Counted from the first letter of the stretch, positions 44,470-56,422 are shown. The stretch: DNA of 64,000 nt from Dactylis glomerata (GCA_007115705.1 QXEO01001030.1:415603-479602), one strand, 5' to 3'. The notes: a model not told the origin generated them from the sequence alone. Translations and numbers: made by a program.

Positions 44470-44739
44470 ATTGGAGATCCCCGTGTTATCTAGTTATGAG
44501 TTACTTTAAGTCACTTCGTGTAGGTGTGAGTTGTATCCCCCTCTGTAGTAGACGAGTCGCAATGGTTTGATGTAAACCATTTGTAATGTGTGAACTCGTA
44601 TGTATGATATGTTTGATGCTTGTTGAATGAAATATGAATTTGGCCCTTAAGGCCTTAGTAAGACAAAATTGCATCATCTATGTTACATTAAATCTTAGCA
44701 ATTAGTTTTTCCCTCTTGTCTTACACACCTTATCTTCAG

Positions 44740-47700
44740 ATGCCGCGAGCACCCCCACCCCCGAACCCGGAAATGGCCGAACTGCTAAGGTTAATCATGG
44801 AAGACCGAGAAGCAGCCCGAGCTGAGCGCCAAGCTAACTTGGCCACTCTTCAGCAACTAACCCAGATGGCAATGAACCACAACAATGGCAATGGAAATGG
44901 CCATGATGAAGGAGAAAACAATGGCCATGGTGATCACCGATCCAAGTTAAGGAGTTTCCAAAACACCAACCCACCTATGTTCACAAAGTCTGAAGAACCC
45001 TTAGATGCCGATGACTGGCTTCGCACTATGGAGAACAATTTGGCAGTCGCCGAAGTTGGTGAAAGTGAGAAGGTCTTGTACACCACCCACTATCTTGCGG
45101 GAGCCGCAAGAGCTTGGTGGGATAGCACTCGTGCAATGCAAGCCCAAGGGTATGTGATGCCTTGGGAGGAGTTCAAGAGCAAGTTTAGCAAAGCCCATGT
45201 TCCTTTGGGATTGGTTAAAAGGATGAGAGATGAGTTTAGGAATCTGAAGCAAGGTTCCCTATCTATGGTGGACTACCGTGACAAGTTCCTTACCTTGTCT
45301 AGGTATGCCCCAGATGACACCAACACCAATGAGAAGAAGCAAGAAAGGTTTCTGAATGGACTTCATGATGAGATGCAATGTGTCTTGGTCAGCATTCCCT
45401 TTGCAGACCTGGAGTCATTGGTTGACTCTGCCATTCAGATGGAAGGCAAACTCAAGCAAGCTGCGGAGAACCGTAAGCGCCGTATGATGTATCAAGGCAA
45501 CTCAAGCAACTCGCAGAGGCCAAGGGGAAATCCACCTATGGGTTTCGCCCCTAGACCTATGAGGCCATCTGCACCTGCTCCACGTCCCAACTATCCCAAC
45601 CGTCCGACCGGCAACAACTTCAACCGTGCGCCTCCAAGACCTAATGGCAACAACCTCAACCCCAATGCTCCAAGGCCGAATGGAGCAACTGTGCCGCCCA
45701 AATTTGGTGACAAGTCTAGTGTTACCTGTTATGAGTGCGGAATTAAGGGGCACTACTCCAATGAATGCCCTAAGAAGCTGAATGATGCATCCAAGACCAC
45801 CGCTCCTGCTCAGCAACAGCGCCGTGTGGGAAATGGCAAGAATTATTCCCCAAGGAACCAGCCTCACCCTCGAGGCCGTCTGAATCACATGAATGTTGAA
45901 GAAGCTCAGGAAGCAACCGACGTTGTGCTTGGTATGTTCCCTGTTAACTCAGTTCCTGCAAGAGTTCTGTTTGATTCTGGAGCTTCACATTCGTTTGTTA
46001 CCCAGTTATTCGTTGATAAAAGTGGACTTCAACAAAAACCCCTGAAAAATGCCATGTCTGTGCAAATACCTGGGTCAATAACCAAGGTTAGTTGGACCTG
46101 CTTGGCAGTGCCCATAGAAATCCATGGGATATCATTCCTAGCCAGTTTGATTGTGTTAGGAACCAAGGGATTGGAAGTAGTTCTAGGTATGGATTGGATG
46201 TCTCAACATCAAGGAGTGATAGATTGTGCCAAAAAGACCATCACTATGAGGAGTAGCCATGGAATCGTAGTAAAGCATGTGTCAGTTAAACCCACCCAAA
46301 TCCCCAGATGTCATAAGAGTATCTCAGGGCCAACTCTGGAGCAAGTCCCTGTCGTCTGTGAATACCCGGATGTCTTTCCCGATGAGCTACCCGGAATGCC
46401 ACCGGATCGGGATATTGAGTTTATCATTGAGCTTATTCCCGGAACTGGATCCATAGCCCAACGACCCTATCGTATGAACCCAGCTGAACTAGTGGAGTTA
46501 AAGAAGCAATTGGATGACCTTTTGAGTAAAGAATTGATTCAGCCAAGTTTTTCTGCTTGGAGATCACCCGTCTTGTTTGTGGATAAAAGTGACGGTTCCA
46601 GCCGACTGTGCACTGATTACCGCAAACTAAATGATGTGACCATCAAGAATAAGTATCCTCTCCCTAAGATTGATGATCTGTTTGACCAATTGACTGGAGC
46701 TCGAGTCTTCTCCAAGATAGACCTTAGAACTGGATACCATCAACTGAAGATCCGTGCAACCGATATACCTAAAACAGCCTTCACTACCCGATACGGATTG
46801 TATGAGTACACCGTAATGTCCTTTGGATTAACCAATGCCCCTGCCTATTTCATGAACCTCATGAATAAGGTTTTCATGGAGTTTTTGGATAAGTTTGTTG
46901 TTGTCTTCATTGATGACATTCTTATCTACTCCAAGTCCGAAGAAGAGCATGCAACCCATTTGAGATTAATCTTAGAGACTCTGAGAGCGCATCAGCTGTA
47001 TGCCAAGTTCAGTAAATGTGAGTTCTGGTTGAAGGAAGTTGGATTCTTAGGCCATGTATTATTAGCTGGAGGAATATCAGTAGACCCAAAGAAGATCAAA
47101 TCCTTCATGGAATGGGAAGCCCCTACCACCCAAACTGAAGTTAGAGGTTTTCTCGGATTAGCAGGATACTACCGCAAATTTGTTGAAGGGTTTTCAAGCA
47201 TTGCCAGACCCATGACCCAATTGTTGAAGAAGGACAAGAAGTTTGAATGGACCCCTAAGTGTGAAGAGAGTTTTCAAGAGCTCAAGAAGTGATTGGTAAC
47301 CGCCCCCGTCCTAACCATGCCCGATATCACCAAGAGCTTTGATGTCTACTGCGACGCCTCCAAACTTGGACTTGGTTGTGTGTTAATGCAAGAAGGCAAG
47401 GTCATAGCTTACCTCTCCCGGCAGCTTCGACCTCATGAAGAAAACTATCCAACCCATGATCTAGAGTTAGCAGCCGTAGTTCTAGCTTTGAAGACCTGGA
47501 GACACTATCTTATGGGCAACCGTTGCGAGATCTACACTGACCACAAGAGTTTGAAGTATATTTTCACCCAGAAGGAGTTGAACATGAGGCAAAGAAGATG
47601 GATCGAGTTGATCAAGGATTATGATCTAGAAATTCATTATCACCCCGGTAAGGCCAATGTGGTGGCCGATGCATTGAGTAGGAAGCCATGCTCGTTGAAT

Positions 47701-48553
47701 ATGATGATCAAAGAGGAGCAACCTATGTTGCACCAAGAGTTTGAAAAATTTGGATTGGAACTAGTCAGTCAAGGATTCCTAGCCAACCTTGAGTTTCAAC
47801 CCACCTTGATGAGCCAAATCAAAGAAGCCCAGAAGGGCAATGAGAGTATTGACGGAATTAAGCGCAGAATTAGTTCCGGCAAGGTGCCAGGATTTGAAAA
47901 AGATGATCAAGGAGTTCTTTGGTATAAAGGACGTATTTGTGTGCCTGCGGACTCAGAATTGAAGGAAGTTATTATGAGAGAAGCCCATGAGACACCTTAC
48001 TCCATTCATCCTGGTGGAACTAAGATGTACCAAGATTTAAAGGAACAATTTTGGTGGCATGGAATGAAGCGTGAGATTGCATCGTTCATATCTAAGTGTG
48101 ATATTTGTCAAAGAGTTAAGGCGGAACATCAACGTCCTGCTGGATTGCTGCAACCTTTGCAAGTTCCGGAATGGAAGTGGGAATCTGTTGGAATGGATTT
48201 CATCACTGGATTTCCAAGGTCTAGCCGTGGAAATGACTCTATCTGGGTCATTGTGGATAGACTGACCAAAGTTGCCCACTTTATTCCTATCAAGACCACT
48301 TATACCTCAGGACAGCTGGCAGATATTTACCTATCCCGAATTGTTAGTTTGCATGGAGTCCCTAAAACCATAGTTTCCGATCGAGGAACTCAATTCACCT
48401 CAAGATTTTGGAGAAGTTTGCATCAAGCCATGGGAACCAAATTAGCCTTTAGCACAGCTTACCACCCTCAGACTGATGGACAGACCGAAAGAGTAAATCA
48501 GATACTTGAGGATATGTTGAGAGCCTGTGTTCTAGCCTATGGAGCTAAGTGGG
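44740..48553 (+). pseudogene. Tekay gag-pol polyprotein, first part (internal stop, then interrupted)
   Basis: From the ATG at 44740 come a gag capsid domain (YLAGAARAWWDSTRAM, FKSKFSKAHVP), a proline- and asparagine-rich linker and a CCHC knuckle (CYECGIKGHYSNEC). The protease (FDSGASHSF), the reverse transcriptase (FIDDILIYS) and RNase H (DASKLGLGCVLMQEG) follow. The integrase zinc-binding part comes next (HPGGTKMYQDLK ... CDICQRVK) and most of its core (D in IVDRLTKVAHF, D in VSDRGTQF, E in DGQTERVNQ). At 47290-47292 a TGA replaces the CGA seen at the same place in copy 1 (1366-1368), a single C-to-T change at a CpG. At 48553 the Tat element interrupts the frame; it resumes at 62078. Confidence 0.88.
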
Positions 48554-49654
48554 TGTTATCGCCACATTTTGGCCAAATAAGGAGGTGGGCCGTAATCAAG
48601 ATGGGCTTGGAGGCTGGATCGGCCTTGCGCGTGGATTTGGGCTAATTGCCCGTGTATCTGTATATTATGATAGAGTACATTTCGGTTTATTCCAAAGATA
48701 GAAAGTCTCCGGACTATAAATATGTACCTAGGGTTATTGAGAAAGGAGGACGACCACGTTCGCAACAAACACAATCTCGGCGCATCGCCACCCCTTGTTT
48801 CGAGGGTTTCTTTCAGGTAAGCGTCGTGCTGCCTAGATCGCGAGATCTAGGCAGCATCTGCTTATGTGTTATTTGGTGTTGCTCGTACTGAAGCCTTGTT
48901 GATGGCGAGTAATACTGTTATCATAGATCTGTTTGGGCTAGCATCAGTGCTTTTTGTTTCTGTTTGCTTAGTCATGCTGCCCCTAGAGATCTCGCTGCCT
49001 TTGCACCTATTTTGGGTGTAAGGGCAGCATCTTGCTTGATCTTTATTCAGTCGATTCAATCTGTCATAGTTGTTCCTTGTTCTCCAAGGATTAGTTTAAT
49101 ATCCGCATGGTCAGGCCTCACAAACGGGTTGAACGGTCCAGTAGTACGTAAGGATATGGTTTGCTAATTCGAGAGGAGTTGTTCCGGGAATTGACTCTAC
49201 GTTGGTTTTTTGGCCTCCTCTAGGGTTAGTTTCTGTTATCTTTCGTATCTACCAGGCTCAATTACGTGTGGGATGTTCCAATTACGTGGTGAAAGCGTTA
49301 AACTATCGTAGATCGATTTGACTTGTATTGTTAAAGCAAGACCCCATGTTATCGTAGATCCAATGCAGATCCATGGGACAATCGGCTACCTGAGCCGATT
49401 CACAGGGAAACCTGAGAGCCGATCGAGGCTCGTATTTTATGTTTACATGTCTGCCATGCAGGAAACCAATCGAAGCAATCCATCACCTTCCTGATCAGGT
49501 ATAGGTCAGGTGGCATGCCCTTGCATCAGCCAGGACGTGTGCCGGAGTTTTGCGGGCCGTTGACCGAGGGACCAGGGCCCACCAGCAGCTCTGGGAGCCT
49601 CCCGGCTCTTCGTGTTGCTCGTCGCTGCTCGCCGGTGGGTTTTGACAGGCAACA
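48554..49654 (+). repeat. 5' LTR of the Tat element
   Basis: 1101 bp. TATA box TATAAATA at 48715-48722. A GCCGAT-type hairpin lies at 49381-49399. Confidence 0.95.
48817..49461 (+). other. Predicted leader intron in the Tat LTR
   Basis: The donor TTTCAG|GTAAGC lies about 95 bp after the TATA box. An acceptor-like GCCATGCAG|GAAACC ends at 49461, before the LTR end. The sequence is conserved in the 3' LTR. Prediction only. Confidence 0.4.
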
Positions 49655-49659
49655 CATTC

Positions 49660-49677
49660 TGGCACGCCCGGTGGGAC
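49660..49677 (+). other. Primer binding site of the Tat element
   Basis: TGGCACGCCCGGTGGGAC, five bases after the LTR, has the TGG start and position of a primer site. I have not assigned the tRNA. Confidence 0.7.
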
Positions 49678-49712
49678 ACTCAACAACATCTGCATCAACA
49701 TCTGACGCTGCG

Positions 49713-52700
49713 ATGGGGGACAGACCAATCACATACGACGATCTGTCTGATGAGCACAAGAAGAGGTATGATGATATCAAAGCTCTCTTCGAAGCCGATC
49801 TCATCGGCTCTTTTGAAAGGACCCGTAAGCATGGCATCAGGTGGAAAGGGTTCTCACCCGAAGGCGCTCTCGATGAGGTGGATCTGTCTGTTCCTTCAGA
49901 GGATCGCACCAGAGCTCTGCGACAGGAAGTCAATTACATGGTGGCTCATTCTCTTCACCGCCATTCTGAGAGCCTGGTGAACGCTTTCGAGCGCGTCGCG
50001 GTTCGCGTGGTTCAGGAGATCATGAAACATCAGTACTCTCCGTCGGGGCCTACCCTAGGGACTCACCAGGGAGAAAGACCGCTCCAGACCAGGCCACAGC
50101 TACCATTCACGCTCGCAGCTCCGGAGCCACCGGGGTCACCGGCGTACGTCGTCTACAAGATTGGAGGTGATCCTGGCGATTACCAATTCCTGTCTGAGCC
50201 ACCTAAAGAAATCCCACATGGATATGTGTGCACATACGTGCCGGACTGCAACAGCCTGACGCGCACGAACCAGATTGCAACCGCAGGGATTTCTGGGGCA
50301 GGTGTTTCTGGAGTAGGGATTTCGGGAGCAGGGATGTCCGGGATGGACGCTGATAAACAGGCGTGGCTAGCTAAGTATGCCACCGGAACGAGTCATGAGA
50401 ATTTAGCCCCTGCAGCTCAAACGGTGGAGCAAATCAGTACCATCTTGAGAGACCAGTTCGGCTTCGTGCCGAAGAGGAGAACAATCGGCTATTCCAAGCC
50501 GTACCCCAACGAGTATGATCTGATTCCGCTTCCACCCAAGTATCGGCTCCCTGAGTTCTCAAAATTTAATGGTTCAGAAGGGTCTAGCTCGATCGAGCAC
50601 GTGAGCCGATATTTGGCACAGTTAGGCATGATTTCAGCATCGGATCAGTTACGCGTAAGGTTCTTTGCGCAATCTCTGACGGGACCAGCTTTTGGGTGGT
50701 ACACCTCGTTGCCACCAGATTCGATCCGGACCTGGAAGCAGCTGGAAGAACAGTTCCATATTCAGTATCATTCAGAAGCTACCGAGGCTGGCATTGCCGA
50801 TCTGGCACAGGTGCGGCAGAAGCGGGGAGAAACGGTAGCTGAGTATATTCAGCGTTTCAGGACTGTCAAGAACCGATGTTATTCGGCTCGTTTAACTGAG
50901 AAAGAAGCAGTCGAGCTGGCCGTGTTGGGTCTCTCAGCCCCGATCAAGGATCTGGCTTTCCAAGTAGAATACAATTCACTGGCGCACATGGTCCAGAAAC
51001 TGACAATGTATGAGCAGCGCCACCCTGAGTTGTACCAAGACAAGTTCAAACGTCCGATAGGCCTGGTCGATACAGAAGAAGAGGATCTTGCAGAAGACCA
51101 GGAGATAGCCGTGGCTGAATGGGCTCGGGGAGCAGATCCTGTGTCCTGCAAATGGGTGAAACAGCAAGGGCCTGCAAAAGGGTTCGACTTCGATGTAGGC
51201 AAAGCTGAGCAGATATTCGATTTACTGCTGAAGGAAAAGCAGCTGAAGTTACCCGAAGGCCATAAAATCCCTACGGCGCAAGAGATGAACGGGAGATCAT
51301 ACTGCAAGTGGCATCACTCGTTCACCCACACCACCAATGATTGCAAGGAGCTACGTCGGCAGATCCAAACGGCGATAGAACAGGGCCGTCTGATCCTTGG
51401 GCAGTTCGCCATGAAAGTAGACACAAACCCGTTTCCTGGCATCAACATGGTAGAGCACAGCCACTCCACGAGGCGTCAGCTAGATTTCTCGTTCGATATT
51501 AACATGGCAGGGCCTGTGTACCACCATGCCAAGTATAAGGAGGAAAGCGGCCACTCCCGGGGCAAAGGAAAGGAAGAGGCCGGTCCACGCGACCGGCCCC
51601 GTTATGATGATAGGCGGTATATAACCGAGGAACAAGTGAAAAGCGTGCGATATCAGAAGCCACACTCCACGCATCTCCTTAACAAGTATGAGCGTCAGTA
51701 TGACCGACGTCGGCAGTACGACAGTGATGATGAAGGAGATCGTCGGACCGACGCATACGATGGGAGATACCGTCGGCATGATAGATATGATGAAAGATAT
51801 GAGCACCGCGCTAGGGGAAGGTCAAAGGAAAAGGAAGGCGTGGATAAACATTGGGATTGTCCTTTCTTCAAGTACTGTTGGGATGCGGGAATGAGCCGAT
51901 TGCCTACAGTCGACAACTGCCCGGAATGTGGACAGCAGAAGGATGACACAGGTCCAGTTTCAGTGTTCAAGCGTCTAGGGCCTCTCCGGCCTCAGAACGG
52001 ACAAGGGGAGTCATCTCGAGCAAAAGATCTCGAGGAGTCAGAGGATGAAGAAGAAGATAGATATCACCGGCCAAGGTGGTGTCCCGATGGACTCAGACAC
52101 TCCCAAAAGCGTAGAGTTCAGCGGCTACGTAGCTTGGAGGAAGCCGAAGCGCAGTACCTCCACACTTTAAGGAAAGCCCGGCCTGATCTGGCCGTGAAAA
52201 TTCAGCAAACCTTGGAGACGGAGGCCCGTCCAAAAAGGAAAGAGTGGCGCCCCAAACCAGTAAAAGCCGATGCGAAGACATCGGCTGACACAAACATGGT
52301 GTTCATACTTCCGTCAGAGTTTTGCGCTCCAGGAACCGAAGAACTACCAGTGGCACAGTTTGACTGTGGCCCACGGCCGGTCATCTTTGAAAAGCCACAG
52401 AAGAAGAGCTACAAACATCTGAAAGCCCTGTACCTGAGAGGTTATATCAATGGGCAGCCTGTCCGCAAGATGTTGGTTGACACCGGAGCGGCAGTCAATA
52501 TAATGCCATACTCCATGCTGCGGCGTTTGGGACACTCCACTGCAGAACTGATCAAAACCAACGTCACGTTAAGCGACTTCAACGGCCAAGCTTCAGAAAC
52601 GCAAGGCGTTCTGAACGTTGATCTGACCGTGGGTAGAAAAACCATCCCTACGTCGTTCTTCATTGTTGACAGTAAAAGCACCTACGCCGTCTTGCTGGGA

Positions 52701-52946
52701 AGGGATTGGATTCATGCTAACTGCTGCATTCCATCCACGATGCACCAATGCCTGATACAGTGGGATGGAAATGAAGTGGAGGTCATTCATGCAGATGATT
52801 CGATCGAGATCTCATTAGCTGGCATGAACATTTGGGACGCAGAAGACCAAGAGCCGATCTCTGGAGTCAGTCTAGACGGCTGTGAGCGCATTGAAGCTAC
52901 AAAAAACGGGGTGAGGCTGGTCTTATCCACTGGCCTGACAGCGTAG
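49713..52946 (+). CDS. Tat gag-protease
   Basis: I chose the ATG at 49713 (MGDRPITYDDLSDEH), the first outside the LTR; the frame is open further left to an ATG at 49515 inside the LTR. That earlier ATG arises at a position that differs between the two LTRs (ATG against ACG in the 3' copy). Residues about 260-430 form the gag capsid domain (FSKFNGSEGSSSIEHVSRYL, FFAQSLTGPAFGWYTSLP, FHIQYHSEATEAGIADLAQV). A histidine/cysteine motif (CKWHHSFTHTTNDC) comes next, followed by a long arginine-, aspartate- and tyrosine-rich region. The aspartic protease lies near residue 920 (LVDTGAAVNIMPYSML) with LLGRDWIH after it. It ends with TAG at 52944-52946; pol lies in another frame. Confidence 0.85.
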   Translation: MGDRPITYDDLSDEHKKRYDDIKALFEADLIGSFERTRKHGIRWKGFSPEGALDEVDLSVPSEDRTRALRQEVNYMVAHSLHRHSESLVNAFERVAVRVVQEIMKHQYSPSGPTLGTHQGERPLQTRPQLPFTLAAPEPPGSPAYVVYKIGGDPGDYQFLSEPPKEIPHGYVCTYVPDCNSLTRTNQIATAGISGAGVSGVGISGAGMSGMDADKQAWLAKYATGTSHENLAPAAQTVEQISTILRDQFGFVPKRRTIGYSKPYPNEYDLIPLPPKYRLPEFSKFNGSEGSSSIEHVSRYLAQLGMISASDQLRVRFFAQSLTGPAFGWYTSLPPDSIRTWKQLEEQFHIQYHSEATEAGIADLAQVRQKRGETVAEYIQRFRTVKNRCYSARLTEKEAVELAVLGLSAPIKDLAFQVEYNSLAHMVQKLTMYEQRHPELYQDKFKRPIGLVDTEEEDLAEDQEIAVAEWARGADPVSCKWVKQQGPAKGFDFDVGKAEQIFDLLLKEKQLKLPEGHKIPTAQEMNGRSYCKWHHSFTHTTNDCKELRRQIQTAIEQGRLILGQFAMKVDTNPFPGINMVEHSHSTRRQLDFSFDINMAGPVYHHAKYKEESGHSRGKGKEEAGPRDRPRYDDRRYITEEQVKSVRYQKPHSTHLLNKYERQYDRRRQYDSDDEGDRRTDAYDGRYRRHDRYDERYEHRARGRSKEKEGVDKHWDCPFFKYCWDAGMSRLPTVDNCPECGQQKDDTGPVSVFKRLGPLRPQNGQGESSRAKDLEESEDEEEDRYHRPRWCPDGLRHSQKRRVQRLRSLEEAEAQYLHTLRKARPDLAVKIQQTLETEARPKRKEWRPKPVKADAKTSADTNMVFILPSEFCAPGTEELPVAQFDCGPRPVIFEKPQKKSYKHLKALYLRGYINGQPVRKMLVDTGAAVNIMPYSMLRRLGHSTAELIKTNVTLSDFNGQASETQGVLNVDLTVGRKTIPTSFFIVDSKSTYAVLLGRDWIHANCCIPSTMHQCLIQWDGNEVEVIHADDSIEISLAGMNIWDAEDQEPISGVSLDGCERIEATKNGVRLVLSTGLTA

Positions 52947-53150
52947 TAAAGCCCACGATTGTGCGTGGTAAGGCCGATCCCTGCGATCGGCCACAAAAAA
53001 TAAAAAGCAGTGATCTTACGACACGCATGTCATGTAGTCGTAGTAGGGAGATTCCCTACCATTGTAGAGCACAAATAAGTTGTAAACCTTCCTTGAGTAA
53101 TGCAATCAAAAAGGGGGCCGATTCCGGCAATCGGCCCAAATTATCTTTGT
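52947..53150 (+). other. gag/pol spacer with two GCCGAT hairpins
   Basis: Non-coding gap between the two main genes. Hairpin 1: GGCCGAT 52972-52978 with ATCGGCC 52986-52992. Hairpin 2: GGGCCGAT 53115-53122 with ATCGGCCC 53130-53137. Ogre-type relatives carry an intron about here, so splicing is possible; I could not find a clearly good donor and acceptor pair. Confidence 0.55.
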
Positions 53151-56100
53151 TATCCTCACCAAACTTTTGGCCGGTGTTCAGCATCGATTTAGCAGGTGAC
53201 GGAAAGCTGGGGTATGGGTTTACATCCGCTGATGAGCTAGAGGAGATTGACATCGGTCCTGGGGATAAGCCACGACCGACATTTATCAGCAAAAAGTTAG
53301 ATCCGAATCTGCGGGGTCCGATGATAGCTTTGTTGAAAGAATATCCAGATTGCTTTGCCTGGGACTATACGGAGATGCCCGGGTTAGACAGGAGCATCAT
53401 TGAGCATCGGCTCCCGCTTAAAAATGGGTTTCGGCCATTCCAGCAGCGAGCACGACAGATGAAGGCCGAAATTTTAGAGGAAGTCAAGAAAGAGATCGAG
53501 AAAATGTTGAAAGCTGGGTTCATCAGGCCATGCAGGTATGCTGAGTGGATTTCTAGTATCGTACCTGTAGAGAAAAAGGATGGCCGATGGCGTGTTGCCA
53601 TAGATTTTCGGGATCTCAATAGAGCCACTCCAAAGGATGAGTATCCGATGCCGGTAGCAGAGACATTGATCAACGCAGCTGCTGGTCATAAGGTCTTGAG
53701 CTTTATGGATGGCAATGCCGGTTACAATCAAATTTTTATGGCTCCAGAAGATATACACAAGACTGCGTTCAGAGTCCCAGGTTCGGTGGGGTTGTTCGAA
53801 TATGTAGTCATGACATTTGGACTAAAGAATGCCGGCGCCACATACCAAAGAGCCATGAATTACATTTTCCATGATCTGATCGGCAAGCTGGTGGAGATTT
53901 ATATCGATGACGTGGTAGTCAAGTCTGCTTCAGTACAAGGACACTTGGACGATCTGCGACGCGTCCTGGACCGAACCAGAAAATTCGGACTACGGATGAA
54001 TCCAAAGAAGTGTGCCTTCGGTGTGACGGCCGGTCAGTTCTTGGGTTTCTTGGTCCATGAACGCGGAATTGAGATCGGCCTGAAAAGTCAGAAGGCAGTG
54101 CGAACAATGAAGCCACCTACCACGAAGAAAGAACTGCAGTGTCTCATCGGCAAGATCAACTTCGTCAGAAGGTTCATCTCCAATCTGTCAGGAAGAATAG
54201 AGCCGTTCATGGGACTGGTGAAAATTAAATCTGACGAGGAGTTCCGCTGGGGGACAGAACAACAACGAGCCTTCGACGAGATCAAAGAATATCTAACGAA
54301 GCCGCCAGTGTTGGTTCCACCGCAGCAGGATAGGCCGTTCTACATTTACCTGTCGGTGGCTGACACGTCCATCGCCTCGGTGGTGGTACAAGTTTATGAT
54401 GGTCTGGAGCGAGTTGTGTTTTACATCAGCAGAAGGATGCTGGATGCAGAGACGAGATATCCTGAGATCGAGAAGTTATGCCTCTGCCTATTTTTCACCT
54501 GCACCAAGCTGCGACACATCTTGCTGTCAGCAGAGATTATCATCATATGCAAATCAGATGTCATAAAACATATGCTGTCGGCCCCTGTGTTGAAAGGCCG
54601 ACTCGGCAAATGGATGTTTGCATTATCGGAATTTGATATCCGGTATCAACCCGCCAAAGCGGTTAAGGGACAAGCGTTGGCCGATCTCATTGCTGAACGA
54701 ATCAACACTGATATAGCAGCACTGTCTGTACGTGCATGGGCTATGTTTTTCGATGGATCGGCTTGTGATGATGGTTGCGGCATCGGTATTCTACTCGTGT
54801 CGCCCCGGGGGGCAACATATTCCTTCTCCATCAGGCTATCTACCCCTTGCACCAACAATGTCGCTGAGTATGAGGCAATACGCAAGGGAATGGAGTTGCT
54901 CATTGAAGCCGGAGCAGAAGCAGCGGAACTTTTTGGAGACTCCAAATTGGTGATTTCCCAACTCACGGACGAATACAAGTGTGAGAGCGAGTCACTCTTC
55001 CCATTATGGTTGCAATGCCGTGAGCTGATGGCACAGTTCAGGTATCTAAACTTTAACTGGATCCCGCGGTCGCAGAATACCGAGGCGAATGATCTTGCAC
55101 AGATGGCTTCAGGCTACAAAGACATAGCAGATGGAACTGATGTTCAGGTACAGTTCCTGGAGGCGGACGACTGGAGAGCCGATATCTTCAATTACTTGAA
55201 AGATTCGGCTCGGGGGGCACCTAAACGGATAAGGTACAAGGCCATGAAGTATGTGCTTATTGGGGATGACATGTTCTACAGGACTTTGGAAGGGTTACTG
55301 CTCAAATGTCTGGGGCCAGCCGAGGCAAATCGGCTTCTACACGAGGTACACGAAGGCGCCTGTGGAACTCACCAATCGGCTCACAAGATGAAATGGTTGA
55401 TCAGGCGATCAGGGTTTTATTGGCCCACCATGCTTGAGGACTGTTTTAAGTACTATAAAGGGTGTCAAGCATGTCAGAAATTCGGGAAGATTCAGATGGT
55501 ACCTGCATCAGCGATGAACCCCATCATCAAGCCTTGGCCATTCCGAGGTTGGGGCATGGATATGATTGGCAAGATCAACCCTCCATCAAGCAAAGGCCAC
55601 ATGTGGATTTTGGCCATTACGGATTATTTCACTAAATGGGTGGAAGCCGTCCCTATGAAGTCAGTAAACTCGAAGGATGTTATCAATTTCGTGAAAGAAC
55701 ATGTCATTCATAGATTCGGGATTCCCCAAACTATCACGACCGATGGAGGTTCGGTCTTCATTTCTCACGAGTTCAGAGAGTTCTGCGAGGACGCGATCAT
55801 CTCCATACTATGCTCAAGCAAATGGGCAAGCTGAAGCGTCCAATCAGAGCCTTATCAAGCTGATCAAGAGAAAAATCGATGAGCACCCTAGGCGTTGGCA
55901 CGAGGTTTTGTCAGAAGCTTTGTGGGCTTATCGCATGTCATGTCATGGAGCGATAAAAACCTCGCCATACCATCTAGTCTATGGACAAGAAGCCGTATTG
56001 CCATGGGAGATTACGGCTGGATCGAGACGTGTCACTTTTCAGAACGATCTAACAACTGAAGAATATGCAGCCCTGATGAGTGACAGTGTTGAGGATTTAA

Positions 56101-56414
56101 CTGAACTTAGGCTGTGGTCGCTTGAGAAAATTAAAGAGAACAAAGCCAAGGTAGCTCGTGCATATAATAAGAAGGTGAGACCAAAGGAGTTCCACGTTGG
56201 GGATCTGGTATGGGAAGCTGTATTGCCATTGGGAACTAAGGATGCAGCATACGGTAAATGGTCTCCAAATTGGCACGGGCCATACAGGGTCGACCAAGTT
56301 TTAAGGGGCAACGCGTACATGCTTGAGGAGCTGGACGGTGTGAAATTCCCAGTGGCTGTTAACGGTCAGCATCTCAAGAAATATTTCCCAAGCATGTGGG
56401 ATGATGGACAGTGA
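53150..56414 (+). pseudogene. Tat pol: reverse transcriptase, two RNases H, integrase (frameshifted)
   Basis: The frame is open from about 52961; recognisable protein begins near 53170 (FSIDLAGDGKLGYGF). The reverse transcriptase has VPVEKKDGRWRVAIDFRDLN and catalytic YIDDVVVK. The first RNase H is near 54340-54680. A second RNase H of archaeal type starts near 54735 (MFFDGSACDDGCGIGILL, later NNVAEYEAIRKGMELL), diagnostic for Tat. The integrase zinc-binding part (HQSAHKMKW ... CQACQKFG) and core (D in AITDYFTKWVEAVP, D in TTDGGSVF) follow. Near 55797, just past the second aspartate, a small deletion shifts the frame; the rest (YYAQANGQAEASNQ with the glutamate) continues in another frame to TGA 56412-56414. 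Confidence 0.88.
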
Positions 56415-56422
56415 AATATGGG

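Larger units (their letters stand above)
41144..44739 (+). other. Predicted alternative splicing: one donor, acceptors before orf0 and gag
   Basis: The donor CAG|GTGAGC (GT at 41144-41145) lies about 270 bp after the LTR TATA box. Two acceptors sit directly against start codons. TTTTGTAG|ATG ends at 43686 (orf0) and has CTAAC/CTAAT branch-like words upstream. ATCTTCAG|ATG ends at 44739 (gag) after a long pyrimidine tract. Splicing would give separate short-leader messages for orf0 and gag; unspliced RNA would be the genome. Predicted from sequence only. Confidence 0.45.

Noticed and set aside
49515..49712. Upstream ATG for the Tat gag inside the LTR
   Set aside because: The ATG exists only in the 5' LTR copy (ACG in the 3' LTR), and the stretch is LTR sequence. 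The ATG at 49713 is the likelier start.
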